Source: Linanthus parryae (Eukaryota; Streptophyta; Magnoliopsida; Ericales; Polemoniaceae). Taken from it: a DNA stretch of 64,000 nucleotides. Below the pieces are notes generated by a model. It was given only the letters and a program-made list of their open reading frames with translations, did not search any database and was not told the origin of the DNA. Positions 11,417 through 21,345 of this stretch are shown here, piece after piece; position 1 is the stretch's first letter, and every line of letters begins with the position of its first letter. The stretch is from positions 13,389,922 to 13,453,921 of the forward strand of contig JALGPY010000012.1 of NCBI GenBank assembly GCA_023055425.1, written 5' to 3'. The position numbers and the translations under genes were made by a program.

Positions 11417-11839
11417 TATTGAGCTACAACTACTCAAAATGGCAATGTGATTGCAGCTAGATCATCAGATTGCAAGAGATTGTGATTTGGCTTGGTTTAA
11501 ACTGTAATCATGGCCAAAGTGATGACATGAAATAATGGAGCTACAACTACCGTTGGATTAGATATAAGATCTAATCTAAACCGTTACTTCACTATAAGTG
11601 ATACGGTGGCGTTTTAATATTTGTTTTAATTACTAATATGTTTTCCTATTGGTTGTTAATTGCCAGCTGTAGCTGAGTTGACAAAATGCTATAAGAGGAA
11701 TTTCTCCTCTCTTTTCCGTTGTAACAAACATTTTACTTTTTCCCTCTTCTCTCTGGTTTCGTCTCTGAATTTTTTTTTTCTTATTCCTCATGAGTTCTGG
11801 TTCTAAGGTTTGTTCATTTGTTGTTTGGTGATTCTATTA
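11417..11839 (+). repeat. 3' LTR of copia A
   Basis: Same length as the 5' LTR and alignable from TATTGAGC to TTCTATTA; the final CA has become TA. GAGGGGGCG lies directly upstream as the polypurine tract, and AATAC follows as the target duplication. Confidence 0.9.
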
Positions 11840-11844
11840 AATAC

Positions 11845-12235
11845 CTTAATTCTACTATGGTTGCTTGACTTGAATTAAGAAACATGATAATTCCGCAAAA
11901 ATAAAAAACGTCGTAGTCACTTCAGAGTTGATATGTACTGCAATGTCTGTAAAACTACCTATTTGAGCCTAGGACATAGCTTATGTAATTGCAGAAGCTT
12001 CTTACGCTAAAGAATAAGAAGCAACAAAAAAATCCCGTACTCTGCAAAACTGCCTTATTGAAACAAACCACAGCACAATCATCTTTCTCAGCATAAGAGC
12101 CACGACCAGAATAGATAAAAATGGTAAAATCCGAAGACAACACACAGGTTGCCTTTGTCTGTTCTTTGCTGTTGATGGAGCTTGGTTTATATCAGGCTAC
12201 CATAGAACTTCGTAACAACTTTTCTAATCACCCCA
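11845..12235. other. Host segment between two retrotransposons; no gene named
   Basis: A 62-residue minus-strand frame (11955-12143) reads TIFIYSGRGSYAEKDDCAVVC, which looks protein-like, but I do not recognise the family and see no splice sites that settle it. It may be an exon remnant of a gene broken by the flanking insertions. Confidence 0.25.
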
Positions 12236-12240
12236 AGAGT

Positions 12241-12633
12241 TGTTGGGTTTGTCTCGAATTCCGCAAGACGAATCGTGTACGTGATGCGTCTGATTTTTCC
12301 TCTGAGGAGGTGATAGCTTGGGCTTGGTGGGCTTGTCAACCTCCTCTAGTTTAGTATACAAATAGAGGTGCTAGCTATCGTTTTATTCATCGGTTCAACT
12401 CGTGAGTGGCACATAGGTTTAGTGTGTAAGAAAGTTGAGAGGCTTGTAGAGAGAATTGTGGGTGTACGATTTTCGTAGTAGTGAAAATTCTTTCTTACCA
12501 TGTGCATGTAGGCAATTTGCCGAAGCACGTTAAATATTATGTTCTCTATTTTCTCGTTCTCCATATCGCGTGTTCGTTAAGTGATCGTGTTAATTTTTCG
12601 TTGCGCGGGATTTCGACGTGATAAATCCCAACA
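12241..12633 (+). repeat. 5' LTR of copia B
   Basis: 393 bp, TGTTGGG...CCCAACA. It is followed by TGGTATCACAACCAGG at 12636-12651, the iMet primer binding site. The 3' LTR is 14 bp longer, mainly because of a direct duplication of GAGGAGGTGAT-type sequence near 15100. Confidence 0.92.
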
Positions 12634-12635
12634 AG

Positions 12636-12651
12636 TGGTATCACAACCAGG
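12636..12651 (+). other. tRNA-iMet primer binding site of copia B
   Basis: TGGTATCACAACCAGG begins two bases after the 5' LTR and matches the usual TGGTATCAGAGCCAGG at all but two positions. Confidence 0.85.
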
Positions 12652-13261
12652 TTCACGATGCGGGTTATACACGCGAGACTAGATTATAAAGTTTCCAGCG
12701 GCGATGAGACACTTGCGGTGGCAGTGATTTTTGTTCTTCAAGAGCTCACGGCAACGGGACTTGTGGCCGTGGGTTGAGAAGAACGAGGTGCAGCGGCAGC
12801 GTCGAAGGAGTTGATGCGGCAGCGAGAAACAACACCTGGGCAACGGCTGTGCTAACGGCGGCGACGACAAAGTTTTTGTGGTTGGCGGTGGCAAAAAGCT
12901 CCTTAGGCGGCTAGGCAATCTCTTGAACTAGTTTGGGTTGATCTCGTGTTGAAATCGCGAGCTTTTTAGCCTTGTTGGTTGCCAAATTCGAAGGAAAAAA
13001 AACGCTACTGGGTTTGTTCTGGTCGTGAGGAAGAAGAAGAACAGAGAAGCTATCCAGTGCTTCTCGCCTACGACTGGGTGCGTGTCTGAAACGCACGACG
13101 TGTGTTCCAATTTGTTTTGGACGTATCTTGGGCTCCAGGAACCCGTTTGACTTGAAAAAAGAGTTAAACCCTAGGTTTTTGGATGTTTCGGATGCATTGG
13201 TGGTGTCGGATTCTGCAAATTCTGAATGGAAATTTGCAGATTGGTGTGATGGCAGTGAAAA

Positions 13262-13772
13262 GTTCTAGTTTTGTGATTGAACAATTCAATGGCCACAACG
13301 ATTTCACTCTATGGTAGAAACGAGTGAAAAATATGTTGACGAGGGAAGGTCTTATCAAGACTCTCACGAAGAAGAAGTTTGAAAAGTCGGCGGGTGTGAC
13401 AGATGAAAAGTGAGAGGAGATGCGAGAGATGGTGAATAGCACGATTCAGCTATATCTCGGTAAGAGTACACTCCGGGAATTCATCATTGAGACGGATCCC
13501 TACGAGCTGTGGAAGAAGTTGGAGAGCAGGTATAAGTCCAAGTCATTGATGAGTCGACTTTTCTTGAAGAAATGGTTGTACGCTGCATATGGCCGAAGAT
13601 AAGGATTTTTATGGAACATTTGGATGATTTCAACAGGGTTCTAACAGAGTTTAATACGGTTGATGCGAAGATTGGAGAAGAAGATCAAGAAATTCTCTTG
13701 TTAGTTTCCCTACCTCCTTCGTACGAGCACATCAAGACTACGTTGATGTATGGGAATGATCTATCAAGTTAG
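13262..13772 (+). pseudogene. Copia B gag, N-terminal and core part (stops present)
   Basis: Reading from about 13262 gives FVIEQFNGHNDFTLW with a stop in place of the following residue near 13315, then MREMVNSTIQLYLGKSTL, DPYELWKKLESRYKSKSLMSRLFLKK and, after a frame change near 13590, a stretch with EEDQEILLLVSLPPSYEHIKTTLMYG. This is the UBN2-type Gag core of plant copia elements. The indel and stops show that this copy cannot make Gag. Confidence 0.8.
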
Positions 13773-13777
13773 ATGAG

Positions 13778-14722
13778 GTGGTTTCTACACTTATTTCCCA
13801 TGAGTCGGTAAGGAAAAAGGAGAGCGACGAGACGCAACTTGATGAAATCATGGCTACATCAGAAGGAAGTCAAGATCGTGGAAGGAGGCAACAGAAGGAG
13901 GCTCATAGGAGGGGACGTTCCGAATCCAGAGGTGATGAATACAAGCCGCGATGTTTCTTTTGTAGTCAAGAAGGCCATATTCGAAAGCATTGTGAGAAGT
14001 ACAAAGCGGCGAGGAAGATGAATCAACCATCAGAGGAAACAGTCAATCACAAGTCCGAAAATGATGAAGATTCAGTGGATGTGATGACAGTCACTTCAGG
14101 TAATGAGAACTCAGATTGGATTTTTGATTATGGATGTTCGTTTCACATGTGTGCAGCCAGAGAACAATTTGCAACTTATCTAGCTTATGATGGGGGTACT
14201 GTCAAGATGGCTAACAACTCGACTAGTAAAGTTGTTGATATGAGTATAGTAAGGTTTCATAAGCTTGATGGGAGGATCTTAGCACTGACGGGGGTGAGAC
14301 ATGTGCCAGACTTGAGGAAAAATTTGATCTCGTTGGGGATGTTGGATAGTAAGGGTTGTAGAGTCTCAATTCAAGGTGGAGAAATTGAGGTAGTGTCTAC
14401 GACAGAAAAGATTGTGTTGCATGGGAAATTGGTTGATGGTCTATACAAACTTGTGGGGAGTGTTGTGACGTGTGGATCTTCTGTCACACAAGAGACAAGG
14501 AGTATAGATCGGCGAGATATGCATGTGGGGCGTATGAATGAACAAGGGAAGCAACTAAGGAGATGCACCGGTAACGAACGCGGAGGAGCACGAGGTGGAC
14601 GTGCAAGGGCGTTCAAGCGCAAGAAGGAGCAGGTGCAGGCTACACAAGAGTTGCAGGATGTTCAAGGAGGTTGTCCAGTCAAAGTGATCGAGACGCATAT
14701 GAAGGTTGACGATCCACCGTGA
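13778..14722 (+). pseudogene. Copia B gag C-terminus, zinc knuckle and inactive protease
   Basis: A 314-residue open frame. It starts in the Gag C-terminus, has an intact CCHC knuckle (CFFCSQEGHIRKHC), then the copia protease region WIFDYGCSFHM, VRHVPDLRKNLISLGMLD and LYKLVGSVV. The active-site motif normally read DSG is DYG here, which should abolish proteolysis. Past the protease the frame leaves the family: the last 80 residues are rich in Arg, Gly and Gln and do not resemble integrase, marking the deletion that removed the rest of pol. Confidence 0.85.
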
Positions 14723-15035
14723 TGAGAACATCGATGAAGAAAACTTATGCAGAAGTGAAGAGGAAGCGAGTCTCGTTTGCACTTGACCTGGATGGTGGTG
14801 GTCTCTCCAATGATGTTCGAGCCGCTGGAGAGGTGGAGCCACACCTCTCCCCAAAGTAATAGACTTAGGGACGCACTCGTGTCAGGGGTGCGAGGAGGCA
14901 CCCCAGGGAGGGGGCGCGAATGGGAGCATCTTAGCGGAGGTTCTGTGAGGGGTTGTGCATGAAGACATTGACGGATGCGGCGAAGTTGGCTGAGGAATTT
15001 GTTGGCGCTTGCAGAATTCAAGTCATGGTGGAGTT
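14723..15035. other. Internal tail of copia B without recognisable domain
   Basis: Short frames only. The stretch just before the 3' LTR (GGTGGAG) is the likely polypurine tract. Confidence 0.5.
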
Positions 15036-15442
15036 TGTTGGGTTTGCTTGAATTCTGAAAGATGAATCGTGTACGCGATGCGTCTAATTTTTCCTCTGAG
15101 GAGGTGATCTCTGAGGAGGTGATAACTTGGGCTTTGTGGGCTTGTCCACCTCCTCTAGTTTAGTTAATCAATAGTGGTGTTAGCTATTGTTTTATTCATC
15201 AGTTCAACTCGTGAGTGGCACACAGGTTTACTGTGTAGGAGAGTTGAGAGGCTTGTAGAGAGAACTGTGGGTGTACGGTTTTCGTACAAGTGAAAATTCT
15301 TTCTTGCCCCATGCACGTAGGCAATTTGCCGAAGCACGTTAAATATTGTGTTCTTTATTTTCTCGTTCTCCATATCGCGTGTTCGTTAAGTGATCATGCT
15401 AATTTTCCATTGCGCGGGATTTCGACGTGATAAATCTCAACA
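15036..15442 (+). repeat. 3' LTR of copia B
   Basis: 407 bp, TGTTGGG...CTCAACA, nearly identical to 12241-12633 apart from a short direct duplication near 15100-15120. AGAGT follows. Confidence 0.92.
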
Positions 15443-15656
15443 AGAGTTGCCATTTAATAATTTGGTTAATTTAATTGTTCTAACCCTCCAAATCTCCTAT
15501 AATTTTAAATTTGTTACTTGAGGCTTCACCTCATGCATCAAATCAACTCACCAAGTATTTTTTTTAGAAAAAGAGGATGTGAAGAAGAATAAAGGAAAGA
15601 GAGAAATTCAATTCATTTCATCAAGGAAAATTACAGTGAAGGAGGTGTATACATAC

Positions 15657-16067
15657 TATTAGAATACGATGCGGAAGCACAAGAGGAGCGATGACACGAA
15701 GAACAAGATGAAGAACAACACAAGAATTTAACGTGGTTCACTAGTTTTTAGGCTAGCTACATCCACGACCAAAACGAACTAATTTTATTGATGAGAGACC
15801 AATACACTCAACCACACTACTGTAAGCCACGACCCTAACCCTATATATAGGCTAAAATACCGACTTGCGCTCAAAGAAACTGAGAAAATATTCCAAAATT
15901 GAACAAGGAAACAACGAAACCGCCCCCAGCCCAGTGTGTTCGTACGAACACTGTTCGCACGAACAGAAACAAAAAACTTCCCAATGCCACTTCGTTCTAC
16001 TTCCTCGCTTTGCCAATTGCTTCGCCTCTTCGTCCAACACTTAGCTAGGAGATTGAATCACAAAACA
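15657..16067 (-). repeat. 3' LTR of copia C
   Basis: 411 bp, matching 17115-17735 except for a segment duplicated in that copy. On the minus strand CTATATATAG at 15850-15841 is the TATA box. The perfect 16-bp palindrome GTGTTCGTACGAACAC lies at 15936-15951, followed by TGTTCGCACGAACAG, about 90 bp upstream of the TATA box. Confidence 0.85.
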
Positions 16068-16487
16068 TAAGAAACCTCCACCTTGATTCAAGTTCCCTAC
16101 CAACCAATCCAATGATCTCATCAATTCAATCAACCGATAGAATATATTCCCGAATTTGCGGTATTGGAATACATCTACTATGCGCCACAACACGCGCGTC
16201 TTTGCGTCTCAACAAACCCAGAGACTTGTGTGTCCCATTCAACACACCACCAATGCACCATGACATAATGCATCTTCCCATCGTCACGCCAATGACCCTT
16301 CGTGACAAAAGTGCCTATCAAACGAGTCGTGCCAATTGCGCCACCAATACTTACCACACCAAGACGACAACCGAAACACGCCATGCCAACAATAAATGCG
16401 TGCACAATAACACGCCGCCAATCAACCAACCAATCCGTGTGTCACAAAACACACGCCCATGCTTCTGCGTCTGGAGCCCAATATTGC

Positions 16488-17100
16488 ACATGAGACCTAG
16501 AGAACGAAGTCGTCCTCGGACTTTGTCCCTCCACCTTGAATTGCAGCAAATCCTGCAAATCTTTTGTTCTTAGGACAATTCCGCTTCCAATGACCCTTCT
16601 CACGACAAAATGCACAAACGTCCAATGGTAAGTCGGATCTAGCATAGTTCCAATGTCCACCCTTACCTTTTCCTCCCTTGACCATGAATGCGCTACCATC
16701 ATGATCTTCAAACTTTGAAGCATTGTGCCTCAATTCCCTTATGTGCAACGCCGAAAGAACTTCCTATGGGGTTATCGTCTCATTCCCAACAAAAAAGATT
16801 GCACGAAACCCTCAAAAGAAGGAGGAAGGGACACCAACAATATCAAGCCGCATCAACATCACTCACACTCTTGTCACTATTGCGCAATTCAAGCAAAATA
16901 GTGTTGAGATTGTCTAGGTGATCGCCAATATGCGTACCTTCAACCATCCGAATACCGAATAGCCTCTACTCCAACATCAATTTCTTGGCAACCACAGATC
17001 TTGTTACTTCAAAAAAGCACACACCTTGAGTTGCCACAAACTAAACCAATTCATCCCATCAAAGCGATCAATCTTCATCATGTTCGACACCAACAACCTG
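16488..17100 (-). pseudogene. Copia C gag fragments
   Basis: Near 17085 the minus strand begins MMKIDRFDGMNWFSLWQLKV, the typical copia Gag start that binds directly after the leader. Further on, 16748-16497 contains the CCHC knuckle CAFCREKGHWKRNC, intact, then KNKRFAGFAAIQGG. The Gag core between them is broken or deleted. No protease motif follows. Confidence 0.8.
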
Positions 17101-17112
17101 GATCTGATACCA
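17097..17112 (-). other. tRNA-iMet primer binding site of copia C
   Basis: The minus strand reads TGGTATCAGATCCAGG, two bases from the LTR border at 17115. It fixes the orientation of the element. Confidence 0.88.
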
Positions 17113-17114
17113 CT

Positions 17115-17735
17115 TGTTAGAATACGATGGGGAAGCACAAGAGGAGCGATGAGATGAATAACAAGATGAAGATCAACACAAGAATTTAACATGGTTCACT
17201 AGTTTTGAGGCTAGCTATATCCACAGCCAAAACAAACCAATTTTATTGATAAGAGACCAATACAATCAACAACACTACTGTAAGCCACGACCCTAACCGT
17301 ATATGTAGGCTAAAATGAGAGAAGCGATGTGACGAAGAAAAAGATGAAGATCAACACAAGAATTTAACGTGGTTCACTAGTTTTGAGGCTAGCTACATCC
17401 ACGGCCAAAACGAACCAATTTTATTGATGAGAGACCAATACAATCAACCGTAATACTGTAAGCCACGACATAACCCTATACATAGGCTAAAATACCGACT
17501 TGTGCCCAAATAAACGGAAAAAACACTCTAAAATTGAACAAGAAAACAACGAAACCTCCCCAGCCCAGTGTGTTCGTACGAACACTCTGAGTGTTGGCAC
17601 GAACACTCTTGGTTTTCGCACGAACTGAAATAGAAAACTTCCCAATGTCGCTTCGTTCTTCTTCCTCGCTTCACCAATTGCTTCGCCGCTCCGTCCAACA
17701 CTTAGCTAGGAGCTTGAATCACCAAAAAAATAACA
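17115..17735 (-). repeat. 5' LTR of copia C with internal tandem duplication
   Basis: 621 bp, about 210 bp longer than the other LTR. The segment from AACAAGATGAAG through AGGCTAAAAT occurs twice (about 17117-17315 and 17316-17495), so TATA-like boxes occur twice. The palindrome GTGTTCGTACGAACAC recurs at 17570-17585, followed by GGCACGAACAC and TTCGCACGAAC. Confidence 0.85.
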
Positions 17736-18051
17736 CATATACCTGTCACCAAATGCAAACGAAATGAAATTCAAATATGAAGGAAATGAGGTAACACCAT
17801 TATGAAACTACCAATCGGTATATGTCACGTATACCGAGTGGAAAGAGTCACTCAGTGAAACCACGTCGTTGCTTTAAGAGCTTATTTAGAAGCTACTTAA
17901 GTCTACACGAACTGACTAAGACGACACCTTAACGGTGTCGTCCCACTAAAGATTTAAACAAATAATCTTGAAATGGCCCTCAAGATCAACGGCTTCTGCT
18001 ATTGCTGAGATTATGATCATGCGGTTGCTGCTGCTCCAACTTGCAAAACGA

Positions 18052-18094
18052 GTTACTGTTCATTTGGTATTCGTCTGACCAAATGAACAGTAAC
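18052..18094. repeat. Perfect 17-bp inverted repeat (hairpin)
   Basis: GTTACTGTTCATTTGGT at 18052-18068 and its exact reverse complement at 18078-18094 flank a 9-base loop. It lies about 20 bp inside the inferred start of LTR D. Confidence 0.85.
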
Positions 18095-18116
18095 CTGTGA
18101 TCTTTATATTGCAATA

Positions 18117-19330
18117 TCCCCCCTCGAGTAAGAATGTATGCAAGCTAAAAGGCTGCAGGAATGTGCTACAAAGTGAAAACCCTTTTTTGTACCAAATCTC
18201 TGACCAAGTGGCAATCAATATCAATATACTTGGTCTTGTCATAAAACACTGGATTGGCAGCCAGCTGAAGAGCAGAATTGCTATCACAGAAAATGACTTG
18301 AGGCCTTTGAAGAGAAATTCCAAAATCAGTCAGTAAGAACAAGAATCATTGTACTTCACAAGCAACAATGGCCAAGCTTCTATACTTTGACTCTGCGGAA
18401 CTTCAAGAAATGACAGTCTGTTTCTTGGACCTCCAAGAGACCAAAGAATCCCCTATATAAATCATGAAACCAGAAGTTGATTTTCTGGTGTCTAAACAGC
18501 TAGCCCAATCAGCATCTTAGTATGCTATAAGTGTAAGATGGGAGGAAGCTGAGAAGAAAAGACCCTGAGCGGGAGCATTACTCACATACCTCAACACATG
18601 ATGAACTGCTTTGGGATGACTTGTCGTAGGTTTGGAAACAAACGAAGAGAGATTGTGAATTGTATAAAAATGTCTGGTCTGGATTTGCTCAAATAAAGAA
18701 GCTTGCCAACCAATCTTCTATACTCAACCACAACTGTCAGAGAAAGTGTGTCTCCTATACTAGTAGATAACTTCATACCATGATGCGTAGGCACATAAGC
18801 ATGTTTGCATGAAGTATAACCATGTTCTTGAAGGATGCCCAGAGCAAATTTCCTTTGGAAAAGAATAATGTCATGATCATTTCTGGCAATCTCAAAACCA
18901 AGAAAGTATCTGAGAAATCCCAAATCTTTAAGCTGAAATTTGGCATGTAGAGCTTCTTTAAGAACATGCAACTGAGCAAGATCAATTCCTCATAAGACAA
19001 TGTCATCAACATACACCAAGATACAGATGAAATGGGAAGGTGAATGCTTGACAAAAAGAGTATAATTTGTCTTACACTATGTGAAACCATGTTCCAAAAG
19101 AGTGGTGGAAAACTTACTATATCATTGTCTGAATGTTTGTTTGAGGTCATAAAGGGAATTCTTCAAGTGACAAACCAATCTCTCTTGTGTAGGAGAAACA
19201 TAAGAAGGAGAATACCCTGGAGGTAGCTCCATGTGCACTTCTTCATCCAGATCTTCATTAAGAAAAGCATGGTTGACATCTAATTGAAGTAAATGCTAAC
19301 CTTTCAGTGCTGCTAAAGCTTGAAGACACT
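18117..19330 (-). pseudogene. Copia D reverse transcriptase and RNase H remnant
   Basis: On the minus strand the RT begins near 19330 with [20 protein letters not shown] (catalytic Asp), [12 protein letters not shown], then ILVYVDDIVL (YVDD box) at about 19020. FQLKDLGFLRYFLGFEIARN and LVGKLLYLSKSRPDI follow. RNase H is recognised by FCDSNSALQLAANPVFYDKTK near 18250. At least six stops and several frame changes are present. Everything upstream of RT is missing. Confidence 0.85.
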
Positions 19331-20036
19331 TTTAAAAGTTGGAAGCTTAGCAACTTAATGCAGTAGGTTAAGTGTTAAAAAATTGAATAATGCATGTCGT
19401 TTTCATGGTAAATTGATAATGCCATAATTAAGTGTTACAAGTTCAATAATGTAGGTAGGTTTAGGGTAAAAGATCCTAAGTTTTATGGATGAAAACGTTC
19501 CTCCATAGCTCAGGCACCTATTATGATCTAAAGTAAACAAGAATTTGAGACAAACCACATGTACTATTTTTGAAGTTAGCCCTATTTTTAACACCCATAC
19601 TATATATAGAAACTAAGGTGTTCAATATCCTCCCCTACATGAAGGGATTAATGATACATATAATTTTTCTAGATTAGCATTATTAGTTGAGGTTGGACTA
19701 AACATATTTTAATACTGTGTTTAGTTGGTCTGGACTATATTCATCAATACTAAATAGCGAAAGAAAATTATATTTAATACCCTAAATTAGTCCCCTCTTA
19801 CATGAAGAGATTAGCTGGTTTTGACTATTGGTTCCTTCAATTTTTGTATCTTAATAATGAATTAATACTGTAAAAATCAAGTATTAATTATAGTTTAGCT
19901 AATCTAATCTAACATGATTTGATTACTCTAATAATTAAGTAAAACTCAATCGTCTAGTTTGAAAAACTAAATGTGTCATAACTATATCGGACTACAGTGT
20001 AACACCCAATTGTTGTTTGCACGGTACCAAACACAA
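19331..20036. other. AT-rich intergenic sequence, no gene
   Basis: I see short frames only. Two similar stretches with CTACATGAAGGGATTA (near 19633) and TTACATGAAGAGATTA (near 19798) hint at an old duplicated repeat. Confidence 0.5.
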
Positions 20037-20038
20037 TA

Positions 20039-20288
20039 CTCCATCAGTCCCCACTTGACTCTTGGGGTGGGCTTTTCATGGAGATTGATGATGTGCTTTT
20101 GACTTGTTAGATTTACTAAAATATCATTTGTTGTAAGTGACACTTTTTCCTGGGAAATGAAAAAGAACTAACTTAATAAGGGGCATGAAATGGAGTAAAG
20201 TGAAAAAGTGTAACTTTTTGGTCGTAGAGCACTCATTTCAGAGCATCCATTATAGGAAAGGAAGACACTTAAATATGGATGGAGGGAG
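20039..20288. mobile_element. Stowaway-like MITE
   Basis: Ends CTCCATCAGTCCC and GGATGGAGGGAG are inverted copies of the Stowaway terminal CTCCCTCCGTCCC, and TA flanks both sides (20037-20038, 20289-20290). 250 bp, no coding capacity. Such elements are moved by Tc1/mariner transposases. Confidence 0.75.
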
Positions 20289-20340
20289 TATTGGTGATTA
20301 GTTTGGCACACCAAACGTGCCATAAGAGTACATAAATAAG

Positions 20341-20760
20341 CATAGTTTTAAAAACTGGACCGGACCGGCCAGTTCGACCGGTTGAACCGGTGAACCAGAC
20401 CTTGACCGGTCCGACTTGCTAATTGGACCGTATATGCAAGAACCGGTTAACCCGGCCGGTTCTTGCTCGAACCAGTGAACCTGTTTGACCGATTCGGTTC
20501 ATTTTAGTTTGAAAATTTGAAAAATAAGTCTAGTTACAAGGAACTGAACCCACAACCAGAACATAACTACTATGTGATCTTAACAACTTGACTATAACAT
20601 GTTTCATTACGCAAATACAAATATATATATATATATATATACAAACTCTTTATTTTTTATTATAATTTTTATGTATTCAATATAAAAAATATTATTAAAA
20701 AAACATGTAGTCTATCCCGGTTGAACCACTTCTCGGGCCGGTCCAGTTTTTAGAACTTTG
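20341..20760. mobile_element. hAT-type MITE with ACCGGTT-rich ends
   Basis: The left end CATAGTTTTAAAAACTGGAC and the reverse complement of the right end, CAAAGTTCTAAAAACTGGAC, agree at all but two positions and continue into CCGG. The 8-bp target duplication TAAATAAG is exact (20333-20340 and 20761-20768), which is the hAT size. The left third is packed with ACCGGTT/GGTTGAACC motifs. An (AT)n tract lies at about 20618-20641. No transposase is encoded. Confidence 0.85.
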
Positions 20761-20905
20761 TAAATAAGAGTAAGAGAGGGCTTTAATGCAACCGTGCGTA
20801 GTAATTTGGTGGATATTGCAGAAACAAAGTATAGTAGGAGGACCACCGTTGTAAATTAGCATCAGATCCGCCTTGGAGCCTGTCCCAATCAGTTTCCTCG
20901 CCGTC

Positions 20906-20913
20906 TATAAAAG
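20906..20913 (+). promoter_or_regulatory. TAF8: TATA box of TAF8
   Basis: TATAAAAG is followed about 30 bp later by a CT-rich stretch (CTCTCTCTTCTCTCTCTCCC near 20942), the usual initiator surroundings in plants. It lies about 430 bp upstream of the start codon. Confidence 0.6.
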
Positions 20914-21174
20914 TACACAACCACGCCCCCAATCGTGAACTCACTCTCTCTTCTCTCTCTCCCCTCCTCTGCAGTAATCTCAACTCTCAGTCTTTGGATC
21001 CAAGGGTTTTACAAGGGCTTAAGACTCCTCCACAAACTACTCCACTCAATTCCCCAACTGAGCCCAATCTCGAAACCCTCTGTATCCAATCGATCTTTGT
21101 ACAGTTGCCAAGATTCGCCCCAATCACTGCGAAGCAGCTCAAGAATCGTTCGCCACTAGCCCTAGAAATCACCG

Positions 21175-21333
21175 GTAAGAAACCGCCGCATTCAGTTTCT
21201 GCGCTTATATTCTTCAATTGCTTCGTTTACTACCGAAATCGCAACAATCTAGGGTTTGTTCGGTTGTTTAGCCATGGTTCTGTTTAGCGATGTGTGTTGA
21301 ATTTCTCTTCTGGGAGAGATATGATCTTTGTAG
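21175..21333 (+). other. TAF8: Intron in the 5' UTR of TAF8
   Basis: Donor ACCG|GTAAGA and acceptor CTTTGTAG|AAAGG fit plant splice signals. The 159-bp segment is T-rich, and removing it brings the leader to 12 bases before the ATG. Inferred from signals only. Confidence 0.55.
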
Positions 21334-21345
21334 AAAGGGTTGAAT

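Larger units (their letters stand above)
6542..11839 (+). mobile_element. Ty1/copia LTR retrotransposon A, structurally complete but inactive
   Basis: Two LTRs of 423 bp (6542-6964 and 11417-11839) flank gag, protease, integrase, RT and RNase H in copia order on the plus strand. The 5-bp target duplication AATAC is exact at 6537-6541 and 11840-11844. A degenerate tRNA-iMet PBS follows the 5' LTR and a GAGGGGGCG polypurine tract precedes the 3' LTR. The LTRs differ at roughly one base in 16 by eye, so the insertion is not recent. All coding regions contain stops or shifts. Confidence 0.93.
12241..15442 (+). mobile_element. Ty1/copia retrotransposon B with gag and protease only
   Basis: LTRs at 12241-12633 and 15036-15442 begin TGTTGGGTTTG and end in CAACA, flanked by the exact 5-bp target duplication AGAGT (12236-12240 and 15443-15447). 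An iMet primer binding site follows the 5' LTR. Only 2.4 kb lies between the LTRs, holding gag and a protease-like region and then about 600 bp without integrase, RT or RNase H. This resembles the non-autonomous gag-bearing (TR-GAG type) layout, which would depend on another element for its enzymes. Confidence 0.92.
15657..17735 (-). mobile_element. Gag-only Ty1/copia retrotransposon C
   Basis: LTR copies at 15657-16067 and 17115-17735 flank about 1 kb of internal sequence. A minus-strand iMet primer binding site lies at 17112-17097, so the right-hand LTR is the 5' one. The flanks CATAC (15652-15656) and CATAT (17736-17740) fit a target duplication with one change. Inside only Gag fragments are found: the start MMKIDRFDGMNWFSLW and a zinc knuckle. 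Protease, integrase and RT are missing. Confidence 0.85.
15545..18116 (-). repeat. Probable 3' LTR of copia remnant D, split by copia C
   Basis: A polypurine tract GAGGGGGGATA (minus strand, 18125-18115) follows the RNase H remnant, so an LTR should start near 18116. Its sequence runs down to 17741. The part left of copia C (15656 to about 15545) reads, on the minus strand, TATACACCTCCTTCACTG and then GATGAAATGAATTGAA, which is common near the end of copia LTRs. I infer that element C jumped into this LTR. No second LTR is present to prove the borders. Confidence 0.5.

Noticed and set aside
16112..16573. 153-residue plus-strand frame as a gene
   Set aside because: It is the complement of the copia C gag region, whose minus strand carries the zinc knuckle.
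21340..21345. TTG at 21340 as the TAF8 start
   Set aside because: Plant nuclear genes start with ATG; the ATG at 21346 is two codons later and in frame.
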